Assembly (NCBI GenBank): GCA_030142905.1
Contig: JASJOG010000100.1
Location: 445,001 to 509,000, forward strand
DNA: 64,000 nt
Direction: 5' to 3'
Source of the DNA: Heliopora coerulea
Taxonomy: Eukaryota > Cnidaria > Anthozoa > Scleralcyonacea > Helioporidae
In this document: positions 31,426-42,900 of the stretch, piece by piece
Position numbering within the stretch: the stretch's first letter is position 1
Layout: every line of letters starts with the position of its first letter
Made by a program: the position numbers and the translations under genes
The notes under the pieces: generated by a model
What the model was told of the DNA's origin: nothing
The model's input: only the letters and a program-made list of their open reading frames with translations
The model's database searches: none

Positions 31426-34400
31426 CTCTTCTTCTTCTTCTTTTACACAGTCCTAGTCCCAGACTGTCCCAGGGTCGGCTGCTCGGATTCTGGTTCTCCA
31501 ATAGCTTCTGCCCCTCGTCATATCTGATGTTAGTCCGTTCTCATTCAAATCTTCTTTCACGCAATCCCACCATCTCTTCTTTGGTCTCCCCCGTCCTCTG
31601 TTTCCCTCTATATTTAGTTCCATAATACTTCTAATTGGCTTTTCTTCGCTTCTCCTCATCACATGTCCATACCATCTTAACCTTGCTTCCTTAATCTTCT
31701 CTGCAATGCATACCACACCACATCTTGTGATCTGATCATTATTTCTTATCTTATCTTTTAACGACACTCCCAGAATCCATCTCAACATTCGCATCTCCGT
31801 TCTTTTCAGCAAATTCTCGTATTTTTTCTTCATTGTCCAGCATTCCGCTCCATACAACAGCACCGGTCTTATTACTGTCCTGTAAATTTTGCATTTCAAC
31901 TTCAGTGGCATCCTCTAATCGCAAGTGACTCCTGACATTTCCCTCCATTCCATCCACGCTACCTTCACTCTCTGCTTCATTGCTTTCCACTAGCCCCTTT
32001 CTACTTCCAACACTGACCTCAGGTACTTGAAATCCTCCACCTGTACAAACTCCTTACTGTTGGTGTCCACTATCCTTACAACTGCTCCTTGATTTCTTTC
32101 CATCACCAGGATTTCTGACTTCTCTGCACTCATCTTCAAACTTCCCCTTTTCAGTTCGTTTTGCCAATTCAAGATCTTTCCCTGTAATTCCTCTTTCGTT
32201 CTCCCAATCAATGCAATGTCGTCAGCAAAAAGTAACTCCCAAGGTATAGCAGTTCCAATATGCCCCGTAAGTGTATCCAATACCAAGATAAAAAGAAAAG
32301 GGCTCAGAGCTGACTCTTGATGCAAGCCAACTTTGATCTCAAACTCTTCTGTGTCGCCAAAGGGCATTCTCACCCTTGTTGTCACCTCATATGTTGCCTT
32401 AACTATTCTCACTAATTTCTCCGGTATTCTTCTTTTCCTCGTACACCAATAGACAACTTCCCTGGGTACTCGGTCGTAAGCCTTTTCTAAATCTAAGAAT
32501 GCAACAAACAGTTTCTCCCTTTTTTTCTAGAACTTTATCTTGCAGTTGTCTCAAGATAAACATTGCATCTATTGTCCCCTTTTCTGGTTGGAAACCAAAC
32601 TGAGCATTCCCTATCTTCACTACTTTTCTTAATCTTCCATCCAGAACCTTCTCTAGTACCTGAAGTCCCACCTCAAGCAACTTTATTCCTCTGAAATTCT
32701 TGCACTGTAACCGGTCACCTTTGTCTTTATAAATCTTAATCAAATAGCTCCTAGTCCAAGCCACAGGAACTGTTTCCTCCTCCATAATTTTATTAAGCAA
32801 CATTGTTATCCATCCAATTCCCTCCATATCTAGGCATTTAAAATGCTCCGCGGTTATCCCAGTAGGTTCTGCAGCTTTATCGTTCTTCAGGCTCTCAACT
32901 GCTTTCTTCACTTCTGCCACGGAGATCTCCTCCACTGGACCATGGACTATTTCACTCTCTTCTAGGTCGTCTCTTTCATTTTCTATGTTTAACAACTCTT
33001 CAAAATACTCTTTCCATCTATCCTTTACTTCTTTCTCCCTAGTGAGGATTCTTCCTTTCTTGTCTTTCACTGCTGTCATCTGTTCTATGTCTTTCTTCTG
33101 TTTACCTCTCTGTTTAGCTATTTTGTAGATCTTATTCTCTCCCTCTTTCATCTCCAAATTATCATACCAGTCTTTCCATGCTCTCTCTTTTGCTCTTGCC
33201 ACTGCACGTTTTGCTTCTTTCTTCCACTTATACTCATCCTGATTTGATAAACCATCCCTTAGTGCGTTGTATGCTTTCTTCTTCTCTCTTATAGCCATCT
33301 GCACCTCATTTTCCCACCACCACGTCTCCTTTTTCCTTGAACCACCGCCTTTTGATTTTCCACAAACTTTTTCCGCCTCCTCATACAATACTTTACATAT
33401 TTTTTTCCCACATCTCATCCCCTGTTTGACCTTCCCATATTTCCATTAAGCATCGCTCTTTAATATTCTCATTATATTCTTATGCCCTTGTCTTCAACTT
33501 CCATACTTTGGTCTTGGAAGCTCTCTTTACTTTTCTTCTCGTCTTCTCTACAATAGCTGAAATGTCTCCAACCAACAGCCTATGTCGTTTTGTTACTGCT
33601 TCGTAGGGCAATACTTTTGCGTTCCTCACTTTGCTCCTGTCCTCTTGCCGTACCAAGATGTAATCAACTTGCGTGGCATTAATCCCGCTCTTATAAGTTA
33701 TTAGATGCTCTCTCCTCTTCTTGAAACAGGTATTAATTGCACAGAGTTGGTTCGCTTCCATCATCTCCAGCCATAGCTCTCCTTCCTCATTACTAGTGCC
33801 ATACCCATGTTGTCCATGTTCCTCTCTATAATTCTCATTCCGCTCTCTTAAGTGTGCGTTAAGATCTCCTCCAATTATTAACGTTTCATTTCCAGGTATC
33901 TTCCTCATCATATCTTCTAGCTCCTCCACAAAAGACTCTTTCTCCTCTCATGGCCTCCCAACCTGAGGTGCATACGCAGATATCACATTCCATAATTCTT
34001 TTCCCACTGTTAATTGCACCCTCCTTATCCTGTCCGAGTATCTATCAACTTCAACCACTTTTCCCGTCATTTTCTTACTCAATATTATTCCTACTCCATT
34101 AGTCTTCGTGTCGTATTCTGAGTAGAGTAATTTATAGTCATTTCCTAGTTGACGGGCCGTATTCCCCTTCCACTTTGTTTCCTGCACGCAAAGAATCTCT
34201 ACCTTCCTCCTCTCCATCACATCTACAATTTCTCGTCCTCTCCCAGTCATTGACCCTACATTCCAGTTTCCTATTCTCAGATTTTCCACTTGCTTCTTTA
34301 ATCGTTTTTTCAGTTTTGGTTGCTGCGATACCCCTTGCTTACTTTTCACAGGGTTCGGGGTTTGTCCCTGAGCGTCGATTACCGTGTACGCCGAAGCATA

Positions 34401-34543
34401 AGTATTTTTCCGATCAGAAACCTTCATATTTGGGACTGAGGTTCTTACGGCCGGACGTCCTTCCTGACGCCAACCCTTTTAGTCGCCTCTTACGATAGGC
34501 AGGGATACCTTGGTTTTATTCTAAACCCGGCCACCGCACGGAT
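31426..34543 (-). mobile_element. Full-length RTE-type LINE with 18-bp target duplication
   Basis: A 3118-bp minus-strand element bounded by perfect direct repeats AACTAATTTCGATGTGTT (31408-31425 and 34544-34561). The 3' end (left) is a short AAG microsatellite tail, as expected for RTE elements, which lack poly-A. The 5' end (right) has a UTR with a tatccctgcctatcgtaaga block. Inside are an apurinic-type endonuclease and a reverse transcriptase. Length and both target repeats indicate a complete insertion. Confidence 0.92.
31453..34427 (-). pseudogene. RTE endonuclease-reverse transcriptase, several mutations
   Basis: Single long protein now broken. From the right: endonuclease start (IGNWNVGSMTGRGREIVDVM, then ILCVQETKW and GVGIILSKKM), a stop TGA at 33948-33950, then GGDLNAH and the catalytic-region LITYKSG to a TAA at 33480-33482. 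A frameshift at an A run near 33400 follows. The RT palm continues to 32399 (MLLNKIMEEETVPVAW, NFRGIKLL, AQFGFQPEKGT), with a frameshift near 32520 in a T run, then LLFADDIALIG (catalytic FADD) at about 32240-32205 and a stop at 31990. The C-terminal domain (RPVLLYGAECWT, GRGRPKKRW, AADPGTVWD) spans 31911-31453. Proteins of this type are often mis-annotated as craniofacial development protein 2. Confidence 0.9.
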
Positions 34544-34561
34544 AACTAATTTCGATGTGTT

Positions 34562-35511
34562 GCTTGATAATTATAGCGCATGGCACCTCGTGCTACGGTA
34601 CTACAAACCTTTCTCAAACGATTAAAAAATTTATTTAAACATTGTTGGTCATTCAACGACATGACTCTCATCCATACGGTACATGCGGATATTGGGTGAA
34701 TTGTAATTTTTGACGTTACTTTCAAATGCAAAGATCCTTTACGGTAGGATTCAAACAAAAACTGTCGCACTTATAGTTTACCGATTATTTTCTGCCTACC
34801 ACGTTCACATCTCAAATCAGCGAACCTCATGAGTTATGCTCCTTCTTCTCTATGATACGTTCTGCAGATTTTAACTTTTTATTAACCGAAAATTTTCCGT
34901 GAAAACTGCATGAAAATTTAGAAAAGATACGGAAACACATGAACAAGAAGGATGGAGAACTAAGTATACGTGGTAGGAATGCATTTGGGTTATGTTTTAA
35001 GCTTTCTAGTTTACTTTACACAAAATGTAGAAGCCCATGCACAAGAGAGATGCAGATAAACTTACCTACAAAGTATTTATGTTATGTGTTGATCTTTTAG
35101 TCGGTGCTCCTATTACTGTTTTCACCACAAGTGCAGCGTCGAAGTCTATTCTCTATTTCTATAGGTGCATGGATGTAATAAAGAATTTGAATACACCCAG
35201 TGAGTCATTACGTCACACGCTGTTTTCATGCAAATGTATTATTAACAGACTAGAAACACGTGTACGCAACAAACCCTCGCCCACCTTTTCAATGTATCTC
35301 TCGAGAATCCAAGTAACATTGATAATTTTTCACAATTGTCAAAAAGACAAATCGTCTTTACTAGAACTAGAAGAGGGAGTGCAATATAAGAAAAATACAA
35401 CATTTGCCCACGAATATTAACTACCCAAACTGGGAATTGTTTTATATCTAAACTGCTCGTCGTCGTATTTACGTTTAAAATTTCGATTCTGTTTTATTAA
35501 AACGAAACGTT
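34562..35511. other. No gene recognised
   Basis: AT-rich. The 127-residue plus frame at 35037-35420 has no recognisable domain, no Kozak-like context and no splice support, so it is not annotated as a gene. Confidence 0.4.
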
Positions 35512-35845
35512 TGGTGAGAATAACCTTTAACGGTTTCACAAATGATGAGATCCATTTTCTCAATTCTACTGCTAAACAATGGATGTTTGTCTCAAGACCC
35601 TGTATTAGTTGCGATCTTTAAGTATTTCGTGTCGTTTCTGGATCAAAGTTATCACATATTTTCGCTTTAAAGAAAGATTTTTCATTAGATGGCAAGACTT
35701 TCCGTCTGAGCTTCTCACAGGTTACTGCTAGGATACCAGCATAACGGACAGCTCCTGATCGAAAAAAAAATTTTTTTATATTTTTTGTCTTAAAAAAACT
35801 GATAAATCCTACATTATCTCAAAGTTAATTACAAATTTCTAATGG
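35512..35845 (-). repeat. Interspersed repeat, inverted relative of 5488-5829
   Basis: Reverse-complement relative of 5488-5829 and 45433-45774, diverged by many substitutions and short indels. Flanking sequence is unrelated, so this is a dispersed repeat and not part of the 40-kb duplication. Confidence 0.7.
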
Positions 35846-36479
35846 AAGTGATATGAAGATGCCAAGTATTCATCCGGAGGTACAAGACTGTAGTGACGAA
35901 GATGAGACGAATTACGAAACCGACGAAATAAACAAAGAAAACATGAAAGAGTTCTGCATTCTTATTGCCGACCAAAAATCGGAAAATGCAAAACATACAA
36001 CAAAATACGACAAGCAAACATTGTGCATGTTTTGTCGAAAGAAGAACGAGTAGAGGGGAGTAAAAGACGTACTTTTTTTCACTGTAAAACGTTTGTAAAA
36101 GAGAAAAATGGCGTAGCGTACAAACCTTCAACTCTTGGAACGTTCAACTCACTTGGCATTTTTCCGGTTGATATGACGTCATTGATGTTTCTATCACAGC
36201 ACAGAGACACTCAAGCAATTTTCTATTTGTTAAATACAAACATAGACACTGCGACAATTTTTCTTCCTTGTCACCACGCGTGTAAAAGGACTCCACGCTC
36301 GTCGAGTTTAGTACCCTCGCAGCGCGCTTAGCGCGATGGGTGAGAGGATCAATGCTCTTGCGGTCTTCGCCCGTATTAATCACCATTTAAAGTCAAGGAT
36401 TAAGAAACAACATTTCGATCACGATCAATTCTTAAAGTAACCCCATACGTTGAGTACTTTTTACATCAGACAACCACCT
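35846..36479. other. Unrecognised; two short overlapping frames
   Basis: The plus frame at 35853-36053 is acidic (CSDEDETNYETDEINKENM) and ends CMFCRKKNE, and a second frame at 36023-36331 overlaps it. They could be pieces of a decayed transposon protein, but I do not recognise a family. Confidence 0.3.
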
Positions 36480-37320
36480 TTAGAACTGGAAAAGCTTATA
36501 ATGACTCCATGCATGGAGTAGGTCTTGCATGAATTGACGAGTAAAACTGACCTGGGTTAGCCACAGTAAAATGGTAAGGGGTCACCCCTATCCGAAACAG
36601 TTAATGATCGCGAAAATTCTACCTTTTGCAATAAAAGATAATTTAAGTTACCTCCAGACAGTTTTTACCGTCAAAGTACATCAATTTTCTTGGCGAATTG
36701 ATTTTGGACATCCTTTAGAGCCATAGTAAGCTAGAGGTTAAACAAACGAGTCGGCTCGGTTAACTGGCCTAGCCGTTGCCACGCCATATATTTTATTTTT
36801 AATTATATCTGTAAAGAATCCCGCCGACATTCATTTATCGATTATCGCAGGTATGTAACAGTAGCATACCACTAAAACAGGTGCAAACGCCGACGCCATG
36901 AACAATACCCGACCGCGACAATAAATGAAGTAACTGAAGTTTAAAAGTGGAGAGAAAGAAGCGTGCACGCATCATATTTACATTAATAATGAACTCTGCA
37001 TATTATTTTTCTTATCTTGAATGCTTTAGCGATTGTAATCAGTTAAGGTGTTTCCCTAAAAAGCACCAACACGTTTTCTACGCCGATAGATTTGAAGTCG
37101 TCTAGCAAACTGGGAAGTTGTCTGGCTCCTATCGTGGTTAGAACCAAGACGACTTCTAGGATACTCTGTGTTTGAAAGAATGTCCTTTTTACTCTATCAG
37201 TCTTTACTTTGCGTGAAAACCCCAAGTATCACCGGCCTCTGGTGTTTCGGAACGGTTATATATTAACAGGAACTACAGGAGTTCTCATCCACTGTTTTTT
37301 CTTTAATACTTAACAGAACT
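36480..37320 (+). repeat. Diverged repeat family, member P3, left part
   Basis: Shares blocks with P1 and P2: gacgagtaaaactgacctgg near 36538, gaattgattttggacatcc near 36695, a gaatcccgccgacattcat block near 36816, gccatgaacaatacc near 36896, then gacgacttctaggatactc near 37150. It breaks at cttaacagaact (37310-37321), where a PLE-like fragment with a nested mariner intervenes, and resumes at 39065. Confidence 0.7.
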
Positions 37321-37713
37321 TTAAGGCGCGGAGGTCTATACTGCGTTTATAGTTATTATGCAATTAAACGATTTCTCATTTATTCAGTCCCTGTTTGATT
37401 GATATGTGTGTTGGTTTGGCTACAGTTCCGGTTACTGGCTTACGTTTTAATAAAAAAGGTTTTTGTTATTGCATGCTGTTATTTTATATTTTGAACCAAA
37501 ATCTAGTTATATATATGGTGTTTAAAGATATTATGCATGTTTAGTAGTGTATATCAAAACGGATGGATTTGACAAATAAACGAACAACACACTCCAGGAA
37601 AAAACAATGTTTTATTTGATCTACTCGTAATAAGCCATATAACATTATTTCATTACAAATTTCAAGGTGTGAATTCACTCAAAAATAAGTCTCACCACGA
37701 CAATTTAACTGAC

Positions 37714-38726
37714 TCAGTGGTTGATGTAACCTCCTTCCCGTTGAATAACAGTTAATAGTCTGTTATCAACTAAACTAGTCATAACTTTAATTGATTCTTT
37801 ACTAACATTATTGGCGGCCATCGTAATCGCATTCCAAAGCTCATCTCTTGAATTGTACTGTTTCCCAGCAACATACACCTCTTTCTTCACCATCGACCAC
37901 ATATTTTCAATGGGGTTGAGGTCTGGGGAACAGGGAGGCCATATCATTAGGTTGTCTTCTTTAGTGCCAATCTTCCTTAAATAATCAGTTGTGTATCTGG
38001 CAGCATGAGCAAGAGCATTGTCGTGCATAAATATTAGTGATTTCCGCAGTCTAAGCGGCTGTTTCTTCCACCAAGGTCGAAAATGCTTGTCAAGGAAGGC
38101 ACTGTAAGTGTTGGCATTGATTTTCACCCTGTCTTCAACTCGAAATGGACCAATTAGTGTGTCACCGATGATGGCCGCCCAAAACATGACCCCTCCTCCC
38201 CCTGCTGACGTGCCATTCGGATGGGGGGAGTGTGATCCGATGAAACCCAGCCTCGGGCCCAGCCGTCAGGTCCATCCAGCGTCGCACGGCATTCATCCGT
38301 AAATATTACTCGATAAAAATCCACTTTCATGTATTTCTTAGCCCATTCCATTCTTCTTGTCTTGTGTCTCAGGTTGAGAGGTTGTTGTTTGTGAGCCTTC
38401 CGGACGCTTGCGACTTCACGTAAAGCTTTGCAACGAGTAGCACGGCATAATTTAGGCATATCACAGGCATTAAATACTTGCATGCTTGTTGCTAATGGTG
38501 TCTTCACAACGTGGTGATGGATTTGCCGCAGCTGGTGTTCAGTCAGCTTTCTGAACTTCGGCTGTACACGTTTCTTACGTCCATGGTGACTTGCTTCAAC
38601 AATCTTCTTGATTGTGTGGTGATCTCGCTGCAGAACTTTGGCTATTTGCAGCGTAGACTTTCCATTTGCCAATTCCCTGCTCACACACTCTTTTTCCTTT
38701 TGTGATAGGTCTGGTTTTCGATCCAT
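37714..38726 (-). pseudogene. Tc1/mariner transposase, one frameshift
   Basis: Cut-and-paste transposase. N-terminus at 38726 (MDRKPDLSQKEKECV) with a homeodomain-like helix-turn-helix (ELANGKSTLQIAKVLQRDHH) for TIR binding. Catalytic residues: first Asp in IFTDE (about 38320), second Asp in MHDNALAH, and Glu in SPDLNPIENMW. There are 37 residues between the second Asp and the Glu, i.e. the DD37E group and not DD34E or DD34D. The frame breaks near 38190 in a run of G residues (frame 1 reads QQGEEGSCF, the correct frame MFWAAIIGD). A single-base indel in this run would account for it. C-terminus ends REGGYINH at 37714. Total about 335 residues, normal for the family. Confidence 0.9.
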
Positions 38727-38807
38727 TTTGCTGTGATAGCTCTTATTGCATAATATCTTTAAACACCTTCTTCTCTACTTGTTATTAGCAGCTAAATTTA
38801 TACCGAA

Positions 38808-38861
38808 AAGAATGCTTTGCATGACTAACGATGCATATCGTTAGTCATGCAAAGCATTCTT
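38808..38861. repeat. Perfect 25-bp palindrome with GCAT loop
   Basis: AAGAATGCTTTGCATGACTA continuing to 38832, loop GCAT (38833-38836), then its exact complement to 38861. It lies between the mariner transposase start and its right TIR, so it may be a small foldback insertion. No clear target duplication is visible. Confidence 0.9.
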
Positions 38862-39065
38862 ACGAGCTTTTTGCACACGTTTCATTGCTTGCTCGACACG
38901 CCAGAGCAATTTATGAGAAAAATACTGTTTTGCATAATAACTATAAACACAGTGTAGTGTAGATAGCTTCGATAAAACAGCGGCGTTCTTGAGGTTAAAC
39001 ACTATCTAAAATATAGAAAACAAGCTTCTCGACGTTTCGAGCGAAGGCCCTTCGTCCGGAGATTA

Positions 39066-39500
39066 GCAGAACTACCCAACAGCCAGTAAACAATATTCAC
39101 AGATGCTTTTGTGACCCAAGAATTTGTTCTCTTCCAGACAATTAAGAATTTCGAGAATTTAAAGACGTCAGTTAAACTAATTGGCTCGAATGTTTAATTT
39201 CCTATTGACTGTTGACTCTCGGATCACAGAAGGTTTTCAAAATTACGAGACCTAAGACATCTTGCTTCTTTCGCAAGAGAAGCGGAGTGTTTGATGGGGA
39301 TGCATTGCATTCATAAAAACATTGGTACTTCAGAAGTTATATTATAACATTTACAGTGTAAAGTATGGCCTATTTTCGTGTGCAATATTGCATACTTCGT
39401 GAAACATTGAATGGGAAGTGTACAGTATTGAGTTTAATGCCATGAGTATTCGAATTCTAAGATTTTTCAGATATTTAGAGGACTGAAGATGTGATGTTTG
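39066..39500 (+). repeat. Diverged repeat family, member P3, right part
   Basis: Resumes P3 after the insertion: agaactacccaacagccag, ttctcttccagacaattaag, tttcgcaagagaagcgg and taacatttacagtgtaaag match P2 at 30200-30500. Confidence 0.65.
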
Positions 39501-39601
39501 GTTTTCTCAGCAGGTGGGGACTTCAGCAGTTGTTTAATAGCTACATCTGCTCATTTGGACGTTGGACAGTGGTCTATCAAAATTAACTGTATCAATTTTA
39601 A

Positions 39602-39840
39602 GGGTGCTGGTGGCACAGTGGTAGTGCACTTGTCTTTCACCACTGTGATTAGAGTTCGATTCCGATTCCGTGGGGTTATCTGATTAAAATTACCTTGGTC
39701 ACATGTGAGAAGAGTGTTGTACAGTTTGTCTCTACCAAGCATCGCAGGTTTTCTCCGGGTACTCCGGTTTCCTCCTGTGGTAACACTGGACCCATTAGGG
39801 ATGACCCTTACTGGACCTCTTGGGAGAACAGCTTATATGT
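39602..39840 (+). repeat. tRNA-derived SINE
   Basis: Pol III promoter-like head: A-box-like tggcacagtgg near 39611 and B-box-like gagttcgattcc at 39652-39663. The body has the tctccgggtactccggtttcc block near 39752 that recurs in many invertebrate SINEs. The right end runs into the inverted repeat starting at 39841. Target duplication not found. Confidence 0.65.
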
Positions 39841-40085
39841 ATAAAACAAAACATAATCCGAAGATCAGCATCTTGAGAAATCCAAGATATGGATTGAAAC
39901 AAGACGAGAAATGAGTTTGTGATATTTAGATTTTATTAGTGACAAGACACTGCGTATTTGTAATTAGTTAGTCTGATGATGATTTTGTAATAAAATCGAA
40001 ATATCACAAACTCATTTCTCGTCTTGTTCCAATCCATATCTTGGATTTCTCAAGATGCTGACCTTCGGATTATGTTTTGTTTTAT
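39841..40085. repeat. 97-bp inverted repeat across the copy B left limit
   Basis: Arms at 39841-39937 and 39989-40085 (for example cataatccgaagatcagcat against its complement near 40060) flank a 51-bp spacer that contains the hammerhead-like motif start. The right arm is present in copy A at 38-134, while the left arm there would lie outside the window. PLEs often carry inverted terminal segments, which is a plausible origin. Confidence 0.85.
39974..40003 (+). ncRNA. Hammerhead-like motif in a PLE 3' end (copy B)
   Basis: Same motif as at 23-52, unchanged in copy B. It lies mostly in the spacer of the 97-bp inverted repeat at 39841-40085, whose right arm begins inside the motif. This suggests a PLE terminal region in inverted arrangement. 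Confidence 0.4.
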
Positions 40086-41739
40086 ATTTTTTCAAATTGT
40101 CGGCTGGTATTGGTTTTTTTACAGCTTATGTAGCTGATAGGGTTATCCAGTATAAGTAAAAGCACTTGGCTTGACTTCACTTTACTTTACTTTATAAGCT
40201 GTTTCAGTTTAGTCAAACAAGACAGTTTAGCAAACCTTGTTATTTTAGTATTTAATGTTTTCTTATGATTTTCGACCATAGACATTTAATAATATGTGCT
40301 TTAGACTTTCCCCCCCCCCCCCCCCCACCTCCAGAAATAAGGTCAGTGGGAATGCTAACGTACACATGTCTGATAACTATGATACTCAGCTTTAAGTGTG
40401 GCAGCACAGTATTGAAATTTTCTTAGAATAGGCCCTGGTGTAAAGTTCTAAATTGAGATCAATCCACTTTTGTTAAAAGGAACTACATCAATCAATTTTT
40501 CACTGGTGTTAGTTAACTACTTCACTCATATTCACACTTTACCATATAAAACAATGGTATCCGTCAACACCAGTGCTATAATAATGTGTCAACTTAACGA
40601 GTATTTTGCGATCAGGTCACTTGTGTCAACAATTTCAAATTAAAACTTTCAAAGTTAAAATAGTTCTTTTAAGCCTGACGTTCGCTTTATCGAAAAATAG
40701 TGACGAAGACCGATTAAACACGATCATTTAATTCGAACTTGTTCGCAATGCAGCTATTGACGTTTTCATAATTCCCGTAGTGACTGAAATGAGAACTTGA
40801 TCGTGACCATAACACTGATCGTTACGAACACAACACTCAAGCAGCGTGCTGGTCAGCCTGTTAATTAAGGCATCATATCTCGTTGGAATGCAGCACGGCC
40901 TTCATCAACTTTCATTCAAATCTTGAGGAATCTAGTACGACATTACGTTCGTATCTTTTTCTGTTTCTTCTTTGGTGATAAAACGAAATATCTACAGACA
41001 TACACAGATAGTACGCTATAGAATTTGGCGCGATATGGTAAAGATGTTGCCCATAAAAATTTAAAAGACCATGTTAATGCCCTGTCTATCGTTCTTGTTG
41101 AAGCGTTTGGGTCAAGAAAGCTTGATAATACTTAGATTTTCACCGTGTGCGAGAGTTGCGAGACAACTTTGCGTCTCTGCCGTGCCACAGAGCATTTTCC
41201 CCGAACAAACGAAGCTCTATAGCTGCATAAATAACCGATCACGGCAGCGGTGACATTCTACTTTTCGTTTTTCTTTCTTTTTTATCTTAGTTCGTTGTCA
41301 ATTAGTTCGAGAAGCGTACATCATCTCCACTAGAACTATTTATGAGCAAGCGTGCACACCGGGTATGGTTGCGACAAGTCCCCGGCCCAAAAACAACAGT
41401 TCGTGACAATCATCTTTACATTCCAAGCAGTCGTTCTGCAATGTTCGTCCTAGTTTACTAAATAACATGGAAGTGGTACTCCCCGTAATGTTTCTTGCCA
41501 AGGTCACGGATTCGCTTAGTGAATTGATTTTGGGTGTCTTTCATATAGCGACTGTAATTTAGAGGTTAACTCTTTCACTGAGGGAGCTCTCTCTGACGAG
41601 TAAAATCGTCTGGCGTTAGCCAGAGTAAAATAATAGAAGTCTTATGCCGCCAGAAAAAAGTTAAGATGGTTATAAACGGGTCATCTCGGTTGACCGGGCT
41701 AGTCGTCAGTTCCCGCATATTCGCTCACGTATTTTAAAT
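40086..41739. other. Copy B equivalent of 135-1779; no gene recognised
   Basis: Same non-coding content as the copy A stretch, with a longer poly-C tract near 40311-40327. Confidence 0.4.
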
Positions 41740-41786
41740 GCTTAATATCCACGCTCTCAAGCTGTTCTCTCAGAAAAACTTTCTGA

Positions 41787-41858
41787 GTCCCTGACGGGAA
41801 TCGAACCCGTAACCTTCTGATCACCGGTGAGACGCTCTAACCATTGAGCTACAAAGAC
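41787..41858 (-). tRNA. tRNA-Thr(GGT)-like sequence, probably repeat-borne (copy B)
   Basis: Identical in structure to 1828-1899: cloverleaf folds, B box intact, C at position 33, GGT at the anticodon position. Confidence 0.4.
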
Positions 41859-41932
41859 TCAGATGGTGAGCGAAGGTTAAATTTGTGTACTGGTTCGTAT
41901 AGATGGTAGACATATGTACTGCCAGTCTGCTA

Positions 41933-42004
41933 GTCTTTGTAGCTCGATGTTTAGAGCGTCTCACCGGTGATCAGAAGGTTACGGGTTCGATTCCCGTCAG
42001 GGAT
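41933..42004 (+). pseudogene. tRNA-Thr-like pseudogene, inverted partner (copy B)
   Basis: Copy B equivalent of 1974-2045, with the same D-loop loss. Confidence 0.45.
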
Positions 42005-42900
42005 TCAGAAAGTTTTTCTGAGAGAACAGCTCAGAAAACAGCTTGAGAGCGTGTGTATTAAGAACATAATTACCAAGCTACCACAAACACATCACTTATT
42101 TTAAGCTTTGCAAAGAATTCCGCCGTCATTCACTTATCCATTAATTTTCGCAGGCATATAACAATAGCACACCGTTACACAACTGCCAACGCCGGCGCCA
42201 TGAACAATACCCCGACCACGACTATTATTGAAGTTGCTATCTATCTATCTAATTCGAGCTATCTGGGACATTGTCTTTCAATTGCTGTCACACTAGTGGT
42301 AGTATGGTTTCAGTGTTAGTGGTCGCAACTCCTACTAACAACTCGCTGTATTCAACTAAAGTGAATTGGTTGATCCATGCCGTTGTGGTTGACTGTGTCG
42401 ATCATCTTCCGCCATCGATCAATGCATAACAAGCCAGTGTATCGGTCTGTTGGTACCTGCCAAGCTATGTTACTGGAGAACTGCTTCCTACCCCAGGATG
42501 AGGTTTACTCCTCAAAGCGATTAAGTTTTTGTCTGGCCCCTACCTATTGACCTGTCTGGCTTGGTTAGACCTGCCAGGAGAGTTACTCCCGCCAGCATAG
42601 CTCCCCGGGTCAGAGGAATACACAAGCAACCCCACCACGAAAGTGGTAGGGTTGCTTGTGCTAAACTAAAAAGAGGAAAGAAAGAAGCGTGGACGCATCG
42701 TATTGAAATTAATAATGAGCTCTGCATAATCTTTGTTTGTTTTGGGGTTTTTTTATTATCTTCAGCAACTGTTGTCAGTTAAGGTTTTCCGCTAAAACGC
42801 CCAAAAATCACATATGATGTATAGGAATGGCTGTCCTCCTCAAGAATGACCATCTGCGGTGCACAACTATCCAACCACGTTATAGATATGATGATCCGAA

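Larger units (their letters stand above)
37339..38954 (-). mobile_element. Tc1/mariner-family element (DD37E)
   Basis: A 1616-bp element flanked by TA (37337-37338 and 38955-38956). Terminal inverted repeats are TACTGCGTTTATAGTTATTA at the left and the complement of CACTGTGTTTATAGTTATTA at the right. Encodes a minus-strand transposase. A perfect 25-bp palindrome at 38808-38861 lies between the transposase start and the right terminal repeat. Confidence 0.9.
37322..39065 (-). mobile_element. PLE-like terminal fragment interrupting P3, with nested mariner
   Basis: Comparison with 30780-30830 (cttaacagaactacccaacgg) shows an insertion between cttaacagaact (ending 37321) and gcagaactaccc (39066 on), with cagaact repeated on both sides as a likely target duplication. 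Outside the mariner only about 15 bp remain on the left and 108 bp on the right. The right piece, read on the minus strand, contains a hairpin gacgaagggccttcgctc followed by GAAACGTCGAG (39032-39056), the type of sequence found at PLE ends. Confidence 0.6.
41740..42064. repeat. Foldback of two tRNA-Thr-like sequences (copy B)
   Basis: Copy B equivalent of 1780-2093. The right arm has a 12-bp local duplication (gagaacagctcagaaaacag) that copy A lacks. Confidence 0.72.

Noticed and set aside
35037..35420. 127-residue plus frame
   Set aside because: No domain, no flanking gene structure, AT-rich context typical of chance frames.
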